The notes beneath the pieces were generated by a model. The model had not been told where the DNA came from. It made no database searches and was given only the letters and a program-made list of their open reading frames with translations. A DNA stretch of 64,000 nucleotides. It comes from REEB95 sp050729835. GTDB taxonomy: Bacteria; Pseudomonadota; Alphaproteobacteria; ATCC43930; CGMCC-115725. The position numbers were made by a program, and so were the translations under genes. Below are positions 1-7,764 of this stretch, in pieces. The stretch covers positions 22,969 through 86,968 of the forward strand of contig JBOHLS010000010.1 of assembly GCA_050729835.1 (NCBI GenBank). Direction: 5' to 3'. The stretch's first letter is position 1. Every line of letters starts with the position of its first letter.

Positions 1-263
1 AGGATCGGCTCGATGCCGTTCTGCACCAGGAAATGCGCCGCCGCCATGCTGGCGAGATGCGACTTGGCGCCGGCGCCATCGGTGACGTTTACCGCCGCGG
101 CCACGCCTTTCAGCGGCAGGGCGCGGGCGATGAAGTCGGTTGGATCGGCCGTGACTGGCGGCGTGATCTCGGCCGTGATGCAGAAGCGCCCTTCGTCGAG
201 ACGGCGCTGCAACGTGCCGGCGGCCGGTGTAACCGAAGTACGGGTTTCGTTGAGGGGGCTCAT
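1..263 (-). CDS. Methylenetetrahydrofolate reductase family protein, 5' end (partial)
   Basis: This is the N-terminal 87 residues of a minus-strand gene that runs off the left edge of the window. It begins at an ATG at 263. The translation contains ITAEITPPVTADP near residue 32 and GVAAAVNVTDGAGAKSH near residue 56. These match the first beta strand and the conserved DG loop of MetF-type TIM-barrel flavoproteins, which reduce 5,10-methylene-THF to 5-methyl-THF for methionine synthesis. Related proteins act in other C1 pathways, so the exact role is open. Only the N-terminus is visible, so FAD-site residues further on cannot be checked. The GMC oxidoreductase gene lies upstream on the same strand, 64 bp away. 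Confidence 0.75.
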   Translation of the reverse strand, partial: MSPLNETRTSVTPAAGTLQRRLDEGRFCITAEITPPVTADPTDFIARALPLKGVAAAVNVTDGAGAKSHLASMAAAHFLVQNGIEPI

Positions 264-327
264 GCGGAACGCCGCCGAGTATAATCAGCCCGAAGCTCGC
301 CTCCAGCGGAATCTTCGCTGTCGAACG

Positions 328-1956
328 CTACTGCGTGGCCACCGCGGCACGGCGATCCGCGCGGACCATGTCGGCCGCTTTCTCGGCGATCATGATCGTC
401 GGCGAATTGGTGTTGCCTGAGGTGATGGTCGGCATGATCGAAGCGTCGGCGACCCGCAAGCCGCCGATGCCGCGCACCACAAGCCGCGCATCGACCACCG
501 CGGCCGCGTCCGCGCCCATCTTGCAGGTCCCGACCGGATGGAAAATCGTCGTGCCGATGTCTCCCGCGGCGCGCGCCAATTCCGCGTCGCTCTGCAGCGG
601 CGCGCCCGGGCGGTACTCCTCGGGGGCGAACCGCGTCATGGCCTTGGCGGCGACGATGCGGCGCGTCAGGCGGATGGCGTCGGCGGCGACGCGCCGGTCG
701 GAAGCGAGCGCGAGATAGTTCGGGCGGATCGCCGGATGGGCGGCGGGATCGGGACTCTTGATCCTGACGGAGCCGCGGCTGTCGGGCCGCAGATTGCACA
801 CCGAGGCCGTGAAAGCCGGAAACGGGTGACACGGATCGCCGAACTTGTCGAGGCTAAGCGGCTGCACGTGATATTCGAGATTGGGCGTCTCGCGCGACGG
901 ATCGCTCTTGGCGAAGCAGCCGAGCTGCGACGGCGCCATGGTCAGCGGTCCGCGCTTGAGCAGGAAATATTCGAGCCCTATGCTGATGCGGCCGACCAGG
1001 CTGTTGGCGCGTTCATTGAGCGTGCGCGTGTTGTGGACTTTAAAGATCGTGCGGATTTGCAAATGATCCTGGAGATTCTCGCCAACGCCGCCGAGTTCGT
1101 GCGCCAACGCGATGCCGTACTGCTGCAGCAGCGCGCCCGGCCCGATGCCGGACAGCTGCAACAGTTGGGGCGAGCCGATCGCGCCCGAGGCTAAGATCAC
1201 CTCGCCCCGCGCCTCGGCATGGCGTTGTCCGCCATCCTTGACGAAATCAACGCCGACGGCGCGCCGCCCGGCAAGACGGATGCGGCTCGCCTGCGCGCCA
1301 GTGACGACCGCGAGGTTCGGCCGGTTCATCGCCGGCCGGAGGAAGGCGCGCGCCGTGTTCCAGCGCACCCCGCGCCGCTGGTTGACCCGAAAATAGCCGC
1401 AGCCCTCGTTGTTGCCGCGGTTGAAATCGTCGACCTTGGGAATGCCGAGCTCGGCAGCGGCATCGCGAAAGGCGTCGAGTATCTCCCAGGTAAGCCGCAT
1501 CTCCTCGACGCGCCACTCGCCGCCTTGGCCATGGAATGCGTCGGCGCCGGCGACGTTATCCTCCGAACGCTTGAAATAGGGCAGTACGTCGTCCCACGAC
1601 CAGCCCGGATTGCCAAGCTGGCGCCAGCCGTCGTAGTCGCGCGCCTGGCCGCGCATGTAAATCATGCCGTTGATCGACGAGCAGCCGCCGAGAACGCGGC
1701 CGCGCGGATAATTGAGCGCGCGACCGTTGAGCCCGGCCTCGGCCTCGGTCTTGAAGCACCAGTCGGTCCGCGGATTGTTCTGAGTGTAGAGATAGCCGAT
1801 CGGAATCCGGATCCAGATGTAATTGTCGTGGCCGCCGGCTTCCAACAGCAGTACGGAAACGCCGGGATCGGCCGACAGCCGATTGGCCAACACGCAACCG
1901 GCGCTGCCCGCGCCGACGATGACGTAATCGAAACTGCCGAATTTTTTGCTCAACAT
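328..1956 (-). CDS. GMC family oxidoreductase (choline/alcohol dehydrogenase type)
   Basis: A 542-residue FAD-dependent oxidoreductase that oxidises an alcohol group, substrate unknown. The dinucleotide-binding motif GAGSAG is at residues 15-20, and the GMC signature GRVLGGCSSINGMIYMRG follows in the first third. A second signature with ASGAIGSPQLLQLSGIGP lies mid-protein. The C-terminal active-site pair is His473 (in HPVGTCKMG) and Asn515 (in SGNTNSP). An upstream in-frame ATG at 2070 would add 38 unrelated residues, so the start at 1956, eight codons before the Rossmann strand, is preferred. It resembles BetA in length and motifs, but no betaine aldehyde dehydrogenase or betI lies nearby, so a choline role is not supported. 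It is divergent from the cold-shock gene. Confidence 0.88.
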   Translation of the reverse strand: MLSKKFGSFDYVIVGAGSAGCVLANRLSADPGVSVLLLEAGGHDNYIWIRIPIGYLYTQNNPRTDWCFKTEAEAGLNGRALNYPRGRVLGGCSSINGMIYMRGQARDYDGWRQLGNPGWSWDDVLPYFKRSEDNVAGADAFHGQGGEWRVEEMRLTWEILDAFRDAAAELGIPKVDDFNRGNNEGCGYFRVNQRRGVRWNTARAFLRPAMNRPNLAVVTGAQASRIRLAGRRAVGVDFVKDGGQRHAEARGEVILASGAIGSPQLLQLSGIGPGALLQQYGIALAHELGGVGENLQDHLQIRTIFKVHNTRTLNERANSLVGRISIGLEYFLLKRGPLTMAPSQLGCFAKSDPSRETPNLEYHVQPLSLDKFGDPCHPFPAFTASVCNLRPDSRGSVRIKSPDPAAHPAIRPNYLALASDRRVAADAIRLTRRIVAAKAMTRFAPEEYRPGAPLQSDAELARAAGDIGTTIFHPVGTCKMGADAAAVVDARLVVRGIGGLRVADASIMPTITSGNTNSPTIMIAEKAADMVRADRRAAVATQ

Positions 1957-2087
1957 CGCACCTGTTAATTCATCTTGCCACACCGCCCCGGCAGCCGCGA
2001 CGGCAGGCCGCGCGTCCCGCAGGATGCCTTGAACCGTGCCGCCGACGGGCCTCTTTCGCGATTGCAGCAAATCCGTGCAATCCCGGC

Positions 2088-2116
2088 TTGAAAATCACGG
2101 GCCAATCCCCTAGCTT
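2088..2116 (+). promoter_or_regulatory. Possible promoter of the cold-shock gene
   Basis: TTGAAA (2088-2093) is followed after exactly 17 bases by TAGCTT (2111-2116). The -35 box is good and the -10 box weak. It would give a 5' UTR of roughly 125 nt before the cspA start at 2250. Long leaders of this kind are typical of cold-shock genes, where they act as thermosensors. The rest of the 1957-2249 gap shows no other feature I can support. Confidence 0.3.
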
Positions 2117-2249
2117 CCCGGCCATCGCTTCGCTGGGTTCCGGCCTGCGCTCGATCGCTCCACTGTGAGCCCGACCCTGCAATCCGTGCCTTTCGACAGC
2201 CGATCGGGTGCACAATCGTGCGCACCCGGCAACCGCCATGGAGACATGA

Positions 2250-2456
2250 ATGGCAATTGGCACGGTCAAGTGGTTCAACGCTCAAAAGGGATACGGTTTC
2301 ATCGCGCCTGAGAGCGGCGGCAAGGACGTTTTCGTCCATATCTCCGCCATTGAGCGCGCCGGTATCGGGTCCCTGAACGAGGGCCAGAAGGTCAGCTTCG
2401 ACCTCGAGCAGAGCCAGCAGGGCCGCACCTCGGCCACGAACCTGAAGCTCGTCTAA
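2250..2456 (+). CDS. cspA: Cold-shock protein, CspA family
   Basis: A 68-residue single-domain OB-fold protein that binds single-stranded RNA or DNA and works as an RNA chaperone. RNP1 is KGYGFI (residues 13-18) and RNP2 is VFVHI (27-31), both intact, together with the N-terminal GTVKWFN. The length is exactly that of the family. GGAGA at 2240-2244 sits 5 bases before the ATG. The gene is monocistronic and ends in a strong terminator. The C-terminus (residues 59-68) is the conserved beta-5 strand. Confidence 0.95.
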   Translation: MAIGTVKWFNAQKGYGFIAPESGGKDVFVHISAIERAGIGSLNEGQKVSFDLEQSQQGRTSATNLKLV

Positions 2457-2480
2457 GCGCGAGCTGGGTTTTTCGATCGG

Positions 2481-2516
2481 ACGCCGCGGCGGCAACACCG
2501 CGGCGTTTGCTTTTTG
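2481..2516 (+). terminator. Rho-independent terminator of cspA
   Basis: A perfect 9-bp inverted repeat, ACGCCGCGG (2481-2489) and CCGCGGCGT (2498-2506), with an 8-nt loop, is followed by TTGCTTTTT. It lies 25 bp after the cspA stop and just before the 3' end of the convergent amidohydrolase gene. The opposite strand has no T-run directly after the stem, so it works mainly for cspA. Confidence 0.85.
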
Positions 2517-2526
2517 CGCCGATCCG

Positions 2527-3369
2527 TTAGAGACCGAGAACATGCTCGGCGTTGCGATGGAAGATTTTTTCCATGACCACATTGGCATAGCCGAGCTCGC
2601 GCCATTCCTGGAATAGCCGTGCGTAGGGAATGCTCGGATAGTCGCTGCCGAACATGACTTTGTCCTGAAGCCGCGCGCGGATATCAATCTTGAGCTGGGC
2701 TGGGAAATATTTCGGCGCCCAGCCTGACAGCTCCCAGAACACGTTGCCCTTGTGCAACGTCACTGCTGTCATCTCGTCGACCCAAGGCCAGCCGGGATGC
2801 GCGGCGACGATGGTGAGATCGGGAAAATCGGCGGCGAGTTCGTCGATGCAGGATGGATGGGCGTAGCGGAGCTTAGCGCCGAGGCCGCCAGGCATGCCGG
2901 CGCCCATGCCCGTCGTGCCGACGTCGATCATCACTGGCGCCTTGAGCGCGGTAATCGCCTCCCACAGCGGGTAGAACGCCCGATCGTTGACCGCGAAATG
3001 TCCCATGATCGGATGGAAGTGGAATCCGAGCATCTTGAGGTCGCGGATCGCGTGCCTGGCCTCGGCGATGGCGGCGGCGCCCTTGAGCGGATCGACCGAC
3101 GCCCAGGCCTGGATGATGCGGTCCTTGTGCCGCTGCTGCATGCCGTGGACGTAATCGTTGGAGCACGGCGGCGTCTTGGCGGTGGTCTCAAGGTCGAGCG
3201 CGACCAGCACCGCCTCGACGCCGGCGGCGGCGAAATCCTGCACGACCTCGTCTTCCTGTTTCCACGTCCACGACCGCTTCCAGTATTTGGCCAGTGCATC
3301 GACGTAGGGACCCTGGCATTTGATCCACGGCTCGGTGTTCGGATAGCAGTGCAGATCGATGATACGCAT
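2527..3369 (-). CDS. Amidohydrolase family 2 (ACMSD-like) protein
   Basis: A 280-residue TIM-barrel protein of the Amidohydro_2 family, which contains metal-dependent hydrolases and ring or side-chain decarboxylases such as ACMSD and gamma-resorcylate decarboxylase. The N-terminal metal motif is IDLHCYP, where the usual HxH reads H-C-Y, so one ligand may be missing. GFHFHP, IVAAHPGWPW and the terminal metal-Asp motif FGSDYP are all present. It is the last gene of a three-gene operon (SDR, AMP ligase, amidohydrolase), with a 4-bp gap to the ligase. This suggests breakdown of an aromatic or related carboxylate, but the substrate is not readable from sequence. Confidence 0.85.
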   Translation of the reverse strand: MRIIDLHCYPNTEPWIKCQGPYVDALAKYWKRSWTWKQEDEVVQDFAAAGVEAVLVALDLETTAKTPPCSNDYVHGMQQRHKDRIIQAWASVDPLKGAAAIAEARHAIRDLKMLGFHFHPIMGHFAVNDRAFYPLWEAITALKAPVMIDVGTTGMGAGMPGGLGAKLRYAHPSCIDELAADFPDLTIVAAHPGWPWVDEMTAVTLHKGNVFWELSGWAPKYFPAQLKIDIRARLQDKVMFGSDYPSIPYARLFQEWRELGYANVVMEKIFHRNAEHVLGL

Positions 3370-3373
3370 GCGC

Positions 3374-5017
3374 TCAACCCACCGTGACCGGGGGTTTCGA
3401 TACCAGATCGACCAGCACCTTCTTCGACACCTTACCGAAGGTCGAAAGCGGAAACTCGGTCATCAGCTGAAGCCGCTCCGGCAGCTTGAACTTAGCGATC
3501 TCCTTGGCGGCGAGGAATGCGACCAGTTCGTCGAGCGTCAGGCTTTTACCTTTGTGCGCGATGACGCAGGCACACATGCGCTCGCCGAGCTTGGAATCTG
3601 GCACCGCGATGCAGGCGACGTTCTGCACCAACGGATGCTGCAGGATCAGATTCTCGATCTCTTCGGCGCTGATCTTCTCACCGCCACGGTTGATCAGATC
3701 TTTCTTGCGACCCTCGACCATGTAATTGCCCGAGGGGTGCTGGCGCAGCAGATCGCCCGAGCGATAGAAGCCGTCCGACGTGAAGGCCTTCCTGTTGTGC
3801 TCGTCCGCACCGTAGTAGCCGCGCAGCGTGTAGGGACCGCGCGCGCACAGCTCGCCCACCGCGCCGATGGCGACTTCGTTGTCGTTGTCGTCCAGCAATC
3901 GTACCTCGTCGTCGGGCGAGATCGGACGGCCCACGGTCTCGAGCCGCACGTCCTCGGGATCGCCACGGCGAACGAAGAACAGCATGCCTTCCGACATGCC
4001 GAAATTTTCCTGCACGAACGCAGTGGGGATGAGCTCGCGCGCCTTGAGCCGCACCTCGGGCTGCAGACGCTGGCCGCCGCTCTGGATGAGCCGTACCGAA
4101 GACGTGTCATAGTGCCACACCTCGGGGCTGTTGATCAGGCGGATGAGCAACGCTGGCACCACCTTGATTTGCGTTATGCGGTGTTTTTCCACTAGCGGGA
4201 ACATGTCCTCGGGCCGCGTCGTCGGGCTCAGCACCACGGTCGCGCCGTTGAAGAAGAAGCCTTGGATGCCCGGACAGGCGAGCGGCAGGTTGTGCGCGAC
4301 CGGCAACGCCAGCAGCAGCACGGAATCGGCCTTGACCTCGCAGACTTGCGCCGCGGTCCTCGAATTGTAGGCATAGTCGTTGTGGGTGCGCGGGATCAGC
4401 TTGGGAATGCCGGTGGTGCCACCCGACAGCTGAAAGATGCACGGATCGGTCGGGTCGAGTTCGATCGCCGCCAGCCGGCTCTTGGGTAACGATGCCGGTT
4501 TCTCGATCAGCTCCGTCAGCGACACCTCGCCTGGCTCCGGGCGGCCGAGCACGATGCGGAATTTGAGGCACGGATTCTCGTCGGCGATCCGTTTCATCAC
4601 TGGCCCGAAGGCGAAGTCGCCGTGCCGCTCGGGATAGACGCAGGCTGCCGCCTGGGCGATCTTCACGAACTGGCCGATCTCGCTGTAGCGATGGGTGACA
4701 AGCGCGGCGATGGGAATGGCGCCGATCTTCTGCAACGCGAAATAGAGCAGCACGAACTCCGCCATGTTGGGCAACGGCGGCACCACGCGGTCAAGCGGCT
4801 TCAACCCGAGCGCGAGCAGATTAAGCGCGAGATTGTCGGTGAGGCGGTCGATGTCGGCATAGCGGTAACGCCGCGCGCCGTCGATCAGCGCCACACGGTC
4901 CGCGAACCTGGTCCATACGCCGGCGAACTCGTCGCGCAAACTGCGGTCGCGCCAATAGCCCTTGGCGCGATAGTGCGCGGCATATTCAGGCGGAAACGGG
5001 ACGACGCCGGGCAGCAT
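3374..5017 (-). CDS. Aryl-acid AMP ligase, EntE/DhbE-like (ANL superfamily)
   Basis: A 547-residue adenylate-forming enzyme that activates a carboxylic acid as acyl-AMP, then passes it to CoA or a carrier. The P-loop-like A3 motif reads QLSGGTTGIPKLIPRTHNDY, very close to 2,3-dihydroxybenzoate-AMP ligases. A5 (FGMSEG), A7 (YRSGD), A8 (GRKKDLINRGGEKIS) and the A10 lysine region (FPLSTFGKVSKK) are all present. There is no carrier-protein or NRPS gene nearby, so a CoA ligase for an aromatic acid in catabolism is more likely than siderophore synthesis. The ATG at 5017 overlaps the stop of the SDR gene (TGATG), which implies translational coupling. Confidence 0.88.
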   Translation of the reverse strand: MLPGVVPFPPEYAAHYRAKGYWRDRSLRDEFAGVWTRFADRVALIDGARRYRYADIDRLTDNLALNLLALGLKPLDRVVPPLPNMAEFVLLYFALQKIGAIPIAALVTHRYSEIGQFVKIAQAAACVYPERHGDFAFGPVMKRIADENPCLKFRIVLGRPEPGEVSLTELIEKPASLPKSRLAAIELDPTDPCIFQLSGGTTGIPKLIPRTHNDYAYNSRTAAQVCEVKADSVLLLALPVAHNLPLACPGIQGFFFNGATVVLSPTTRPEDMFPLVEKHRITQIKVVPALLIRLINSPEVWHYDTSSVRLIQSGGQRLQPEVRLKARELIPTAFVQENFGMSEGMLFFVRRGDPEDVRLETVGRPISPDDEVRLLDDNDNEVAIGAVGELCARGPYTLRGYYGADEHNRKAFTSDGFYRSGDLLRQHPSGNYMVEGRKKDLINRGGEKISAEEIENLILQHPLVQNVACIAVPDSKLGERMCACVIAHKGKSLTLDELVAFLAAKEIAKFKLPERLQLMTEFPLSTFGKVSKKVLVDLVSKPPVTVG

Positions 5018-5781
5018 CAGGTCGAGTTCGAAAAGCCGCCGTCGACGACCACGATCTCGCCGGTGACGAAGCGGTTGCCTTCGATCAGCGAAAGCATGGT
5101 CTCGGCAACGTCTTCAGCCGTCACCACCCGCTTCAACGGCGTGAGCTTGGCGCGGCGGCCCATCAGATCGTCGTACTTGTCCTTGAGCATGCGCTTCATC
5201 CAGTCGCCCTCCATCCAGCCCGGCGCCACGGCGTTGACGCGGATCTCGGGGCCGAGATTGAAGGCGAGCGTCTTGGTGAGATTCACCACCGCGGCCTTGC
5301 TCGCGGCGTAGGGCAAGGGCTGCGGCCCGGGCCGCAAGCCGACGATGCTGGCGGTGTTGACGATCGCCGGATGCGGCGCCTTGCGCAGCAGCGGCAGCGC
5401 CGCGCGCGTCACCGAAAAAATTCCCCGCACGTTGACGGCGAAGACGCGGTCCCATTCTTCGACCGTCAGCGAGTCGAAATCCTTCGGCCTGACCCCGGTC
5501 GTGGTGCCGGCGTTGTTGATCAGTGCATCGAGCCACTCGAATTTCGCCGCGACGTCGTTCAACATGGCGCGCACGCCGGCATCGTCCGCGACGTCGCATG
5601 GACAGAGGAGCGTTTGCGCGCCGAGCCGCTGCGCCTGGGCCGCGACCTCGCGCGCCGGCCCCACGCTGCGGCTGTAGTTGATGGCGACGTCGTAGCCCGC
5701 GCGCGCCAGCGCCAGCGCCGCCGCGGCGCCAATACCGCTCGCCGCGCCGGTCACCAACGCCGTCTTGCGCCGGGCCGTCAT
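5017..5781 (-). CDS. Short-chain dehydrogenase/reductase
   Basis: A 254-residue classical SDR that uses NAD(P)H. TGAASGIG is the cofactor loop, NNAG the stabilising motif, and the catalytic residues are Ser in NTASIVG and Tyr/Lys in YAASK. The C-terminal GEIVVVDGG is typical of FabG-like members. The start at 5781 is fixed by GGGGAGT a few bases upstream. An ORF extending to 5985 would run through the divergent promoter. It is the first gene of the SDR-ligase-amidohydrolase operon and has a TetR-type operator about 40 bp upstream of its start. Confidence 0.92.
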   Translation of the reverse strand: MTARRKTALVTGAASGIGAAAALALARAGYDVAINYSRSVGPAREVAAQAQRLGAQTLLCPCDVADDAGVRAMLNDVAAKFEWLDALINNAGTTTGVRPKDFDSLTVEEWDRVFAVNVRGIFSVTRAALPLLRKAPHPAIVNTASIVGLRPGPQPLPYAASKAAVVNLTKTLAFNLGPEIRVNAVAPGWMEGDWMKRMLKDKYDDLMGRRAKLTPLKRVVTAEDVAETMLSLIEGNRFVTGEIVVVDGGFSNST

Positions 5782-5821
5782 CCGCACTCCCCTTGCATCG
5801 GCCGTTCGCGCCGGCTTATTT

Positions 5822-5862
5822 TGAACATGTTCACTTTTGGCCCGGTGCCGCGCGACTGTCAA
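5822..5862 (-). promoter_or_regulatory. Promoter of the SDR operon with TetR-type operator
   Basis: The 12-bp perfect palindrome TGAACATGTTCA occupies 5822-5833. On the minus strand TTGACA (5862-5857) precedes it by 23 bases. With an 18-base spacer the -10 is AAAAGT, overlapping the operator edge. The same layout (TTGACA, then AATAGT running into a TGAACNNGTTC palindrome) is found at 6568-6607. Repression by the adjacent TetR protein is inferred from this shared element. Confidence 0.7.
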
Positions 5863-5899
5863 GCACGCGACGCCGCTGGAGACGAGGGAGACGTCGTCC

Positions 5900-6556
5900 G
5901 TGCCCGAACCGATCGCCCGTAGCGCCGACCGCGCGGTTGAAGGCGGCCTGCGCGAACGCAGCAAGGCGCGCAAGCTCGGCAACATCCGCCGCGCCGCGCG
6001 CGAGCTGTTCCTCGAGAAGGGCTACGATGCCACCACGACGCGCGCCATCGCCAAGCGCGCCGGCGTCGGTCTCGGCACGCTGTTCACCTATGCCGCCGAC
6101 AAGCGCGATCTGCTGTTCCTGATCTTTAACGACGAACTCATCGCGCTCGCATCGCAGGCCTTCGCCAAGCCGAATTCCGCCCCGGCCCTCGCCGATCGGC
6201 TGGTCGCGGTGTTCCGCGACTTCTACTCTTATTTCGCGCGTCAGCCGACCCTGGCACGCTTCCTGCTGCGCGAGCTGACGTTCTACACCCACGGTCCCGA
6301 GGCGCACCGTTTCCAGACGCATCGCGATCAGATTATCGCCGGCGTCGCCGCGTTGGTGACGCGCGCCCGCGCCGGGGGCATCGTCGCCGCGGTCGAGGAC
6401 GACGCCCTGGTCGCGCGCGCGATCTTCGCCATCTACTCCGCCGAAGTGCGCCGCTGGCTCGCCCATGATCGCAGCGAGCCGAATCTGGCGCAGGGACTGG
6501 CGACGCTCCGTCGCGTGCTGCAAGTGCTGGTCGAGGGCTTGCGGCCGCGCCGCTGA
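5900..6556 (+). CDS. TetR/AcrR family transcriptional regulator
   Basis: A 218-residue one-component regulator. The N-terminal helix-turn-helix spans about residues 28-64, with TTRAIAKRAGVGLGTLFTY as the recognition part. The rest is an all-helical ligand-binding and dimerisation domain. The start is placed at GTG 5900, preceded by GAGGGAG at 5884-5890. An in-frame ATG at 5837 exists but lies inside the divergent SDR promoter. It is placed between two operons that carry the same palindromic operator, so it likely represses both and is induced by an acid or CoA-ester substrate. That ligand is inferred from context only. Confidence 0.88.
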   Translation: MPEPIARSADRAVEGGLRERSKARKLGNIRRAARELFLEKGYDATTTRAIAKRAGVGLGTLFTYAADKRDLLFLIFNDELIALASQAFAKPNSAPALADRLVAVFRDFYSYFARQPTLARFLLRELTFYTHGPEAHRFQTHRDQIIAGVAALVTRARAGGIVAAVEDDALVARAIFAIYSAEVRRWLAHDRSEPNLAQGLATLRRVLQVLVEGLRPRR

Positions 6557-6567
6557 CCGGCGCCAAC

Positions 6568-6607
6568 TTGACAAAGCGGGAACCGGGTCCAATAGTGAAC
6601 GCGTTCT
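6568..6607 (+). promoter_or_regulatory. Promoter with overlapping TetR-type operator for the solute-binding gene
   Basis: A consensus TTGACA (6568-6573), a 17-base spacer and AATAGT (6591-6596) run straight into the palindrome TGAACGCGTTCT (6596-6607). Eleven of the twelve operator positions are symmetric. Its half-sites are those of the operator at 5822-5833. Bound repressor would cover the -10 and the transcription start, giving classic steric repression. The next gene starts at 6688, so the leader would be about 80 nt. Confidence 0.7.
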
Positions 6608-6687
6608 AAAATACCCGTCGAGACGTGCTCCGACGCGCGGCTCGCGCGCTAAAAACCGCGGCGGGCGATCGATCTCAGGGGGGACAA

Positions 6688-7704
6688 ATGCACTCGATCC
6701 GTTCCGCGCTCGCCGCGTGCATCGCGGCCGCGCTCGCTTGCGCCGCGCTTTCGGCCCAGGCCGAGCCGGTCAAGATTCGCCTCAGCTACGTCGTGCCGGT
6801 GGCCAACTGGTCGTCGCTGCTGCCGACCAAGCCCGAGCTGATGACCCACATGGGCAAGACCTATACGCTCGAGGTGACGCGCTTCCAAGGCACGCCGCCG
6901 ATGATCACCGCGCTGGCCAGCAACCAGATCGACATCGGCGACCTAGCGTATTCCTCCCTCGCCCTGGCGATTCAGAACGCCGGGCTCACGGATTTGCGCG
7001 TTATCGGCGACGACTTCCAGGACGGCGTGCCGGGCTACTACACCGACGCGTATTTCGTCCGCAACGACAGCGGCATCAAGACGATCGCCGACCTCAAGGG
7101 CAAGGTGCTGGCAACCAACGCCGCGGGCAGCGCGGTCGACATCGCGATGCGCGCGATGCTGCGCAAGCATCACATCGACGATCGCAAGGACGTGACCATC
7201 GTCGAGGCAGCCTTCCCCAACATGCGCAATATGTTGCAAGAGAACAAGGTCGCGATGATCCCCGGCGTGCTGCCGTTCTCGACCAATCCCGACCTGCTCA
7301 AGATGGCGCATCCGCTGTTCACCCAGAAGGAAGCCGTCGGCCGGACGCAGATGATCGTCTGGGCCGCGCACGCCGCCTGGCTGAAGCAGAACCGGGCCGC
7401 CGTGGTCGACTTCATGGAGGACACCATCCGCGTCATGCGCTGGTTCCAGAACCCCAAGAACCACGACGCGGCGGTGCAGATCGCGGTCAACCTGACCAAG
7501 ATTCCGGCGCCGGTGTGGAATTCCTGGCTCTTCGTCAAGGGCAAGGACTACTACCGCAGCCCCGACGCGCTGCCCGATCTCAGGGCGCTGCAGGCCAACA
7601 TCGAGACCCAGCGCAAACTCGGCTTCCTCACCAAGGACATCAAGATCGCGAAGTACGCCGATCTGAGCATCGCCAAGGAAGCGGTGACGCGACTCAAACC
7701 GTAG
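6688..7704 (+). CDS. ABC transporter substrate-binding protein (NMT1/SsuA-like)
   Basis: A 338-residue periplasmic binding protein. The signal peptide covers residues 1-25, with cleavage after LSAQA. The mature part has the features of the sulfonate/nitrate/taurine class: IRLSYVVPVANW at the N-terminus, the domain-1 motif NQIDIGDLAYSSLALA, and DLKGKVLATNAAGSAVDIA. AGGGGGG at 6677-6683 supports this start over an upstream ATG at 6625. No permease or ATPase gene lies in the window, so the partner is encoded elsewhere or lost. It shares a TetR-type operator with the SDR-ligase operon, which suggests that it captures the substrate of that pathway. Confidence 0.85.
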   Translation: MHSIRSALAACIAAALACAALSAQAEPVKIRLSYVVPVANWSSLLPTKPELMTHMGKTYTLEVTRFQGTPPMITALASNQIDIGDLAYSSLALAIQNAGLTDLRVIGDDFQDGVPGYYTDAYFVRNDSGIKTIADLKGKVLATNAAGSAVDIAMRAMLRKHHIDDRKDVTIVEAAFPNMRNMLQENKVAMIPGVLPFSTNPDLLKMAHPLFTQKEAVGRTQMIVWAAHAAWLKQNRAAVVDFMEDTIRVMRWFQNPKNHDAAVQIAVNLTKIPAPVWNSWLFVKGKDYYRSPDALPDLRALQANIETQRKLGFLTKDIKIAKYADLSIAKEAVTRLKP

Positions 7705-7729
7705 CCGCCGCTGGCGATCGCATGCGGGG

Positions 7730-7764
7730 ATAGGCGGGCTCACCGGCCCGCCTATTTCATTTTT
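7730..7764 (+). terminator. Rho-independent terminator after the solute-binding gene
   Basis: A perfect 10-bp stem, ATAGGCGGGC (7730-7739) and GCCCGCCTAT (7746-7755), has a 6-nt loop and is followed by TTCATTTTT. It separates the solute-binding gene from the convergent YoaK-like gene and touches that gene's stop codon. Confidence 0.85.

Noticed and set aside
328..1956. Naming the GMC oxidoreductase choline dehydrogenase (betA)
   Set aside because: No betB, betI or choline transporter is nearby and the family is broad.
1965..2687. Long minus-strand open frame across the cold-shock gene
   Set aside because: It is antisense to cspA, has low-complexity composition and no recognisable domain. 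cspA has a ribosome site and a terminator.
6579..6605. GGAAC followed by CGTT near the solute-binding gene promoter
   Set aside because: The spacer is 18 bases, outside the 16-17 range, and the CGTT lies inside the TetR-type palindrome. A TTGACA/AATAGT promoter explains the site better.
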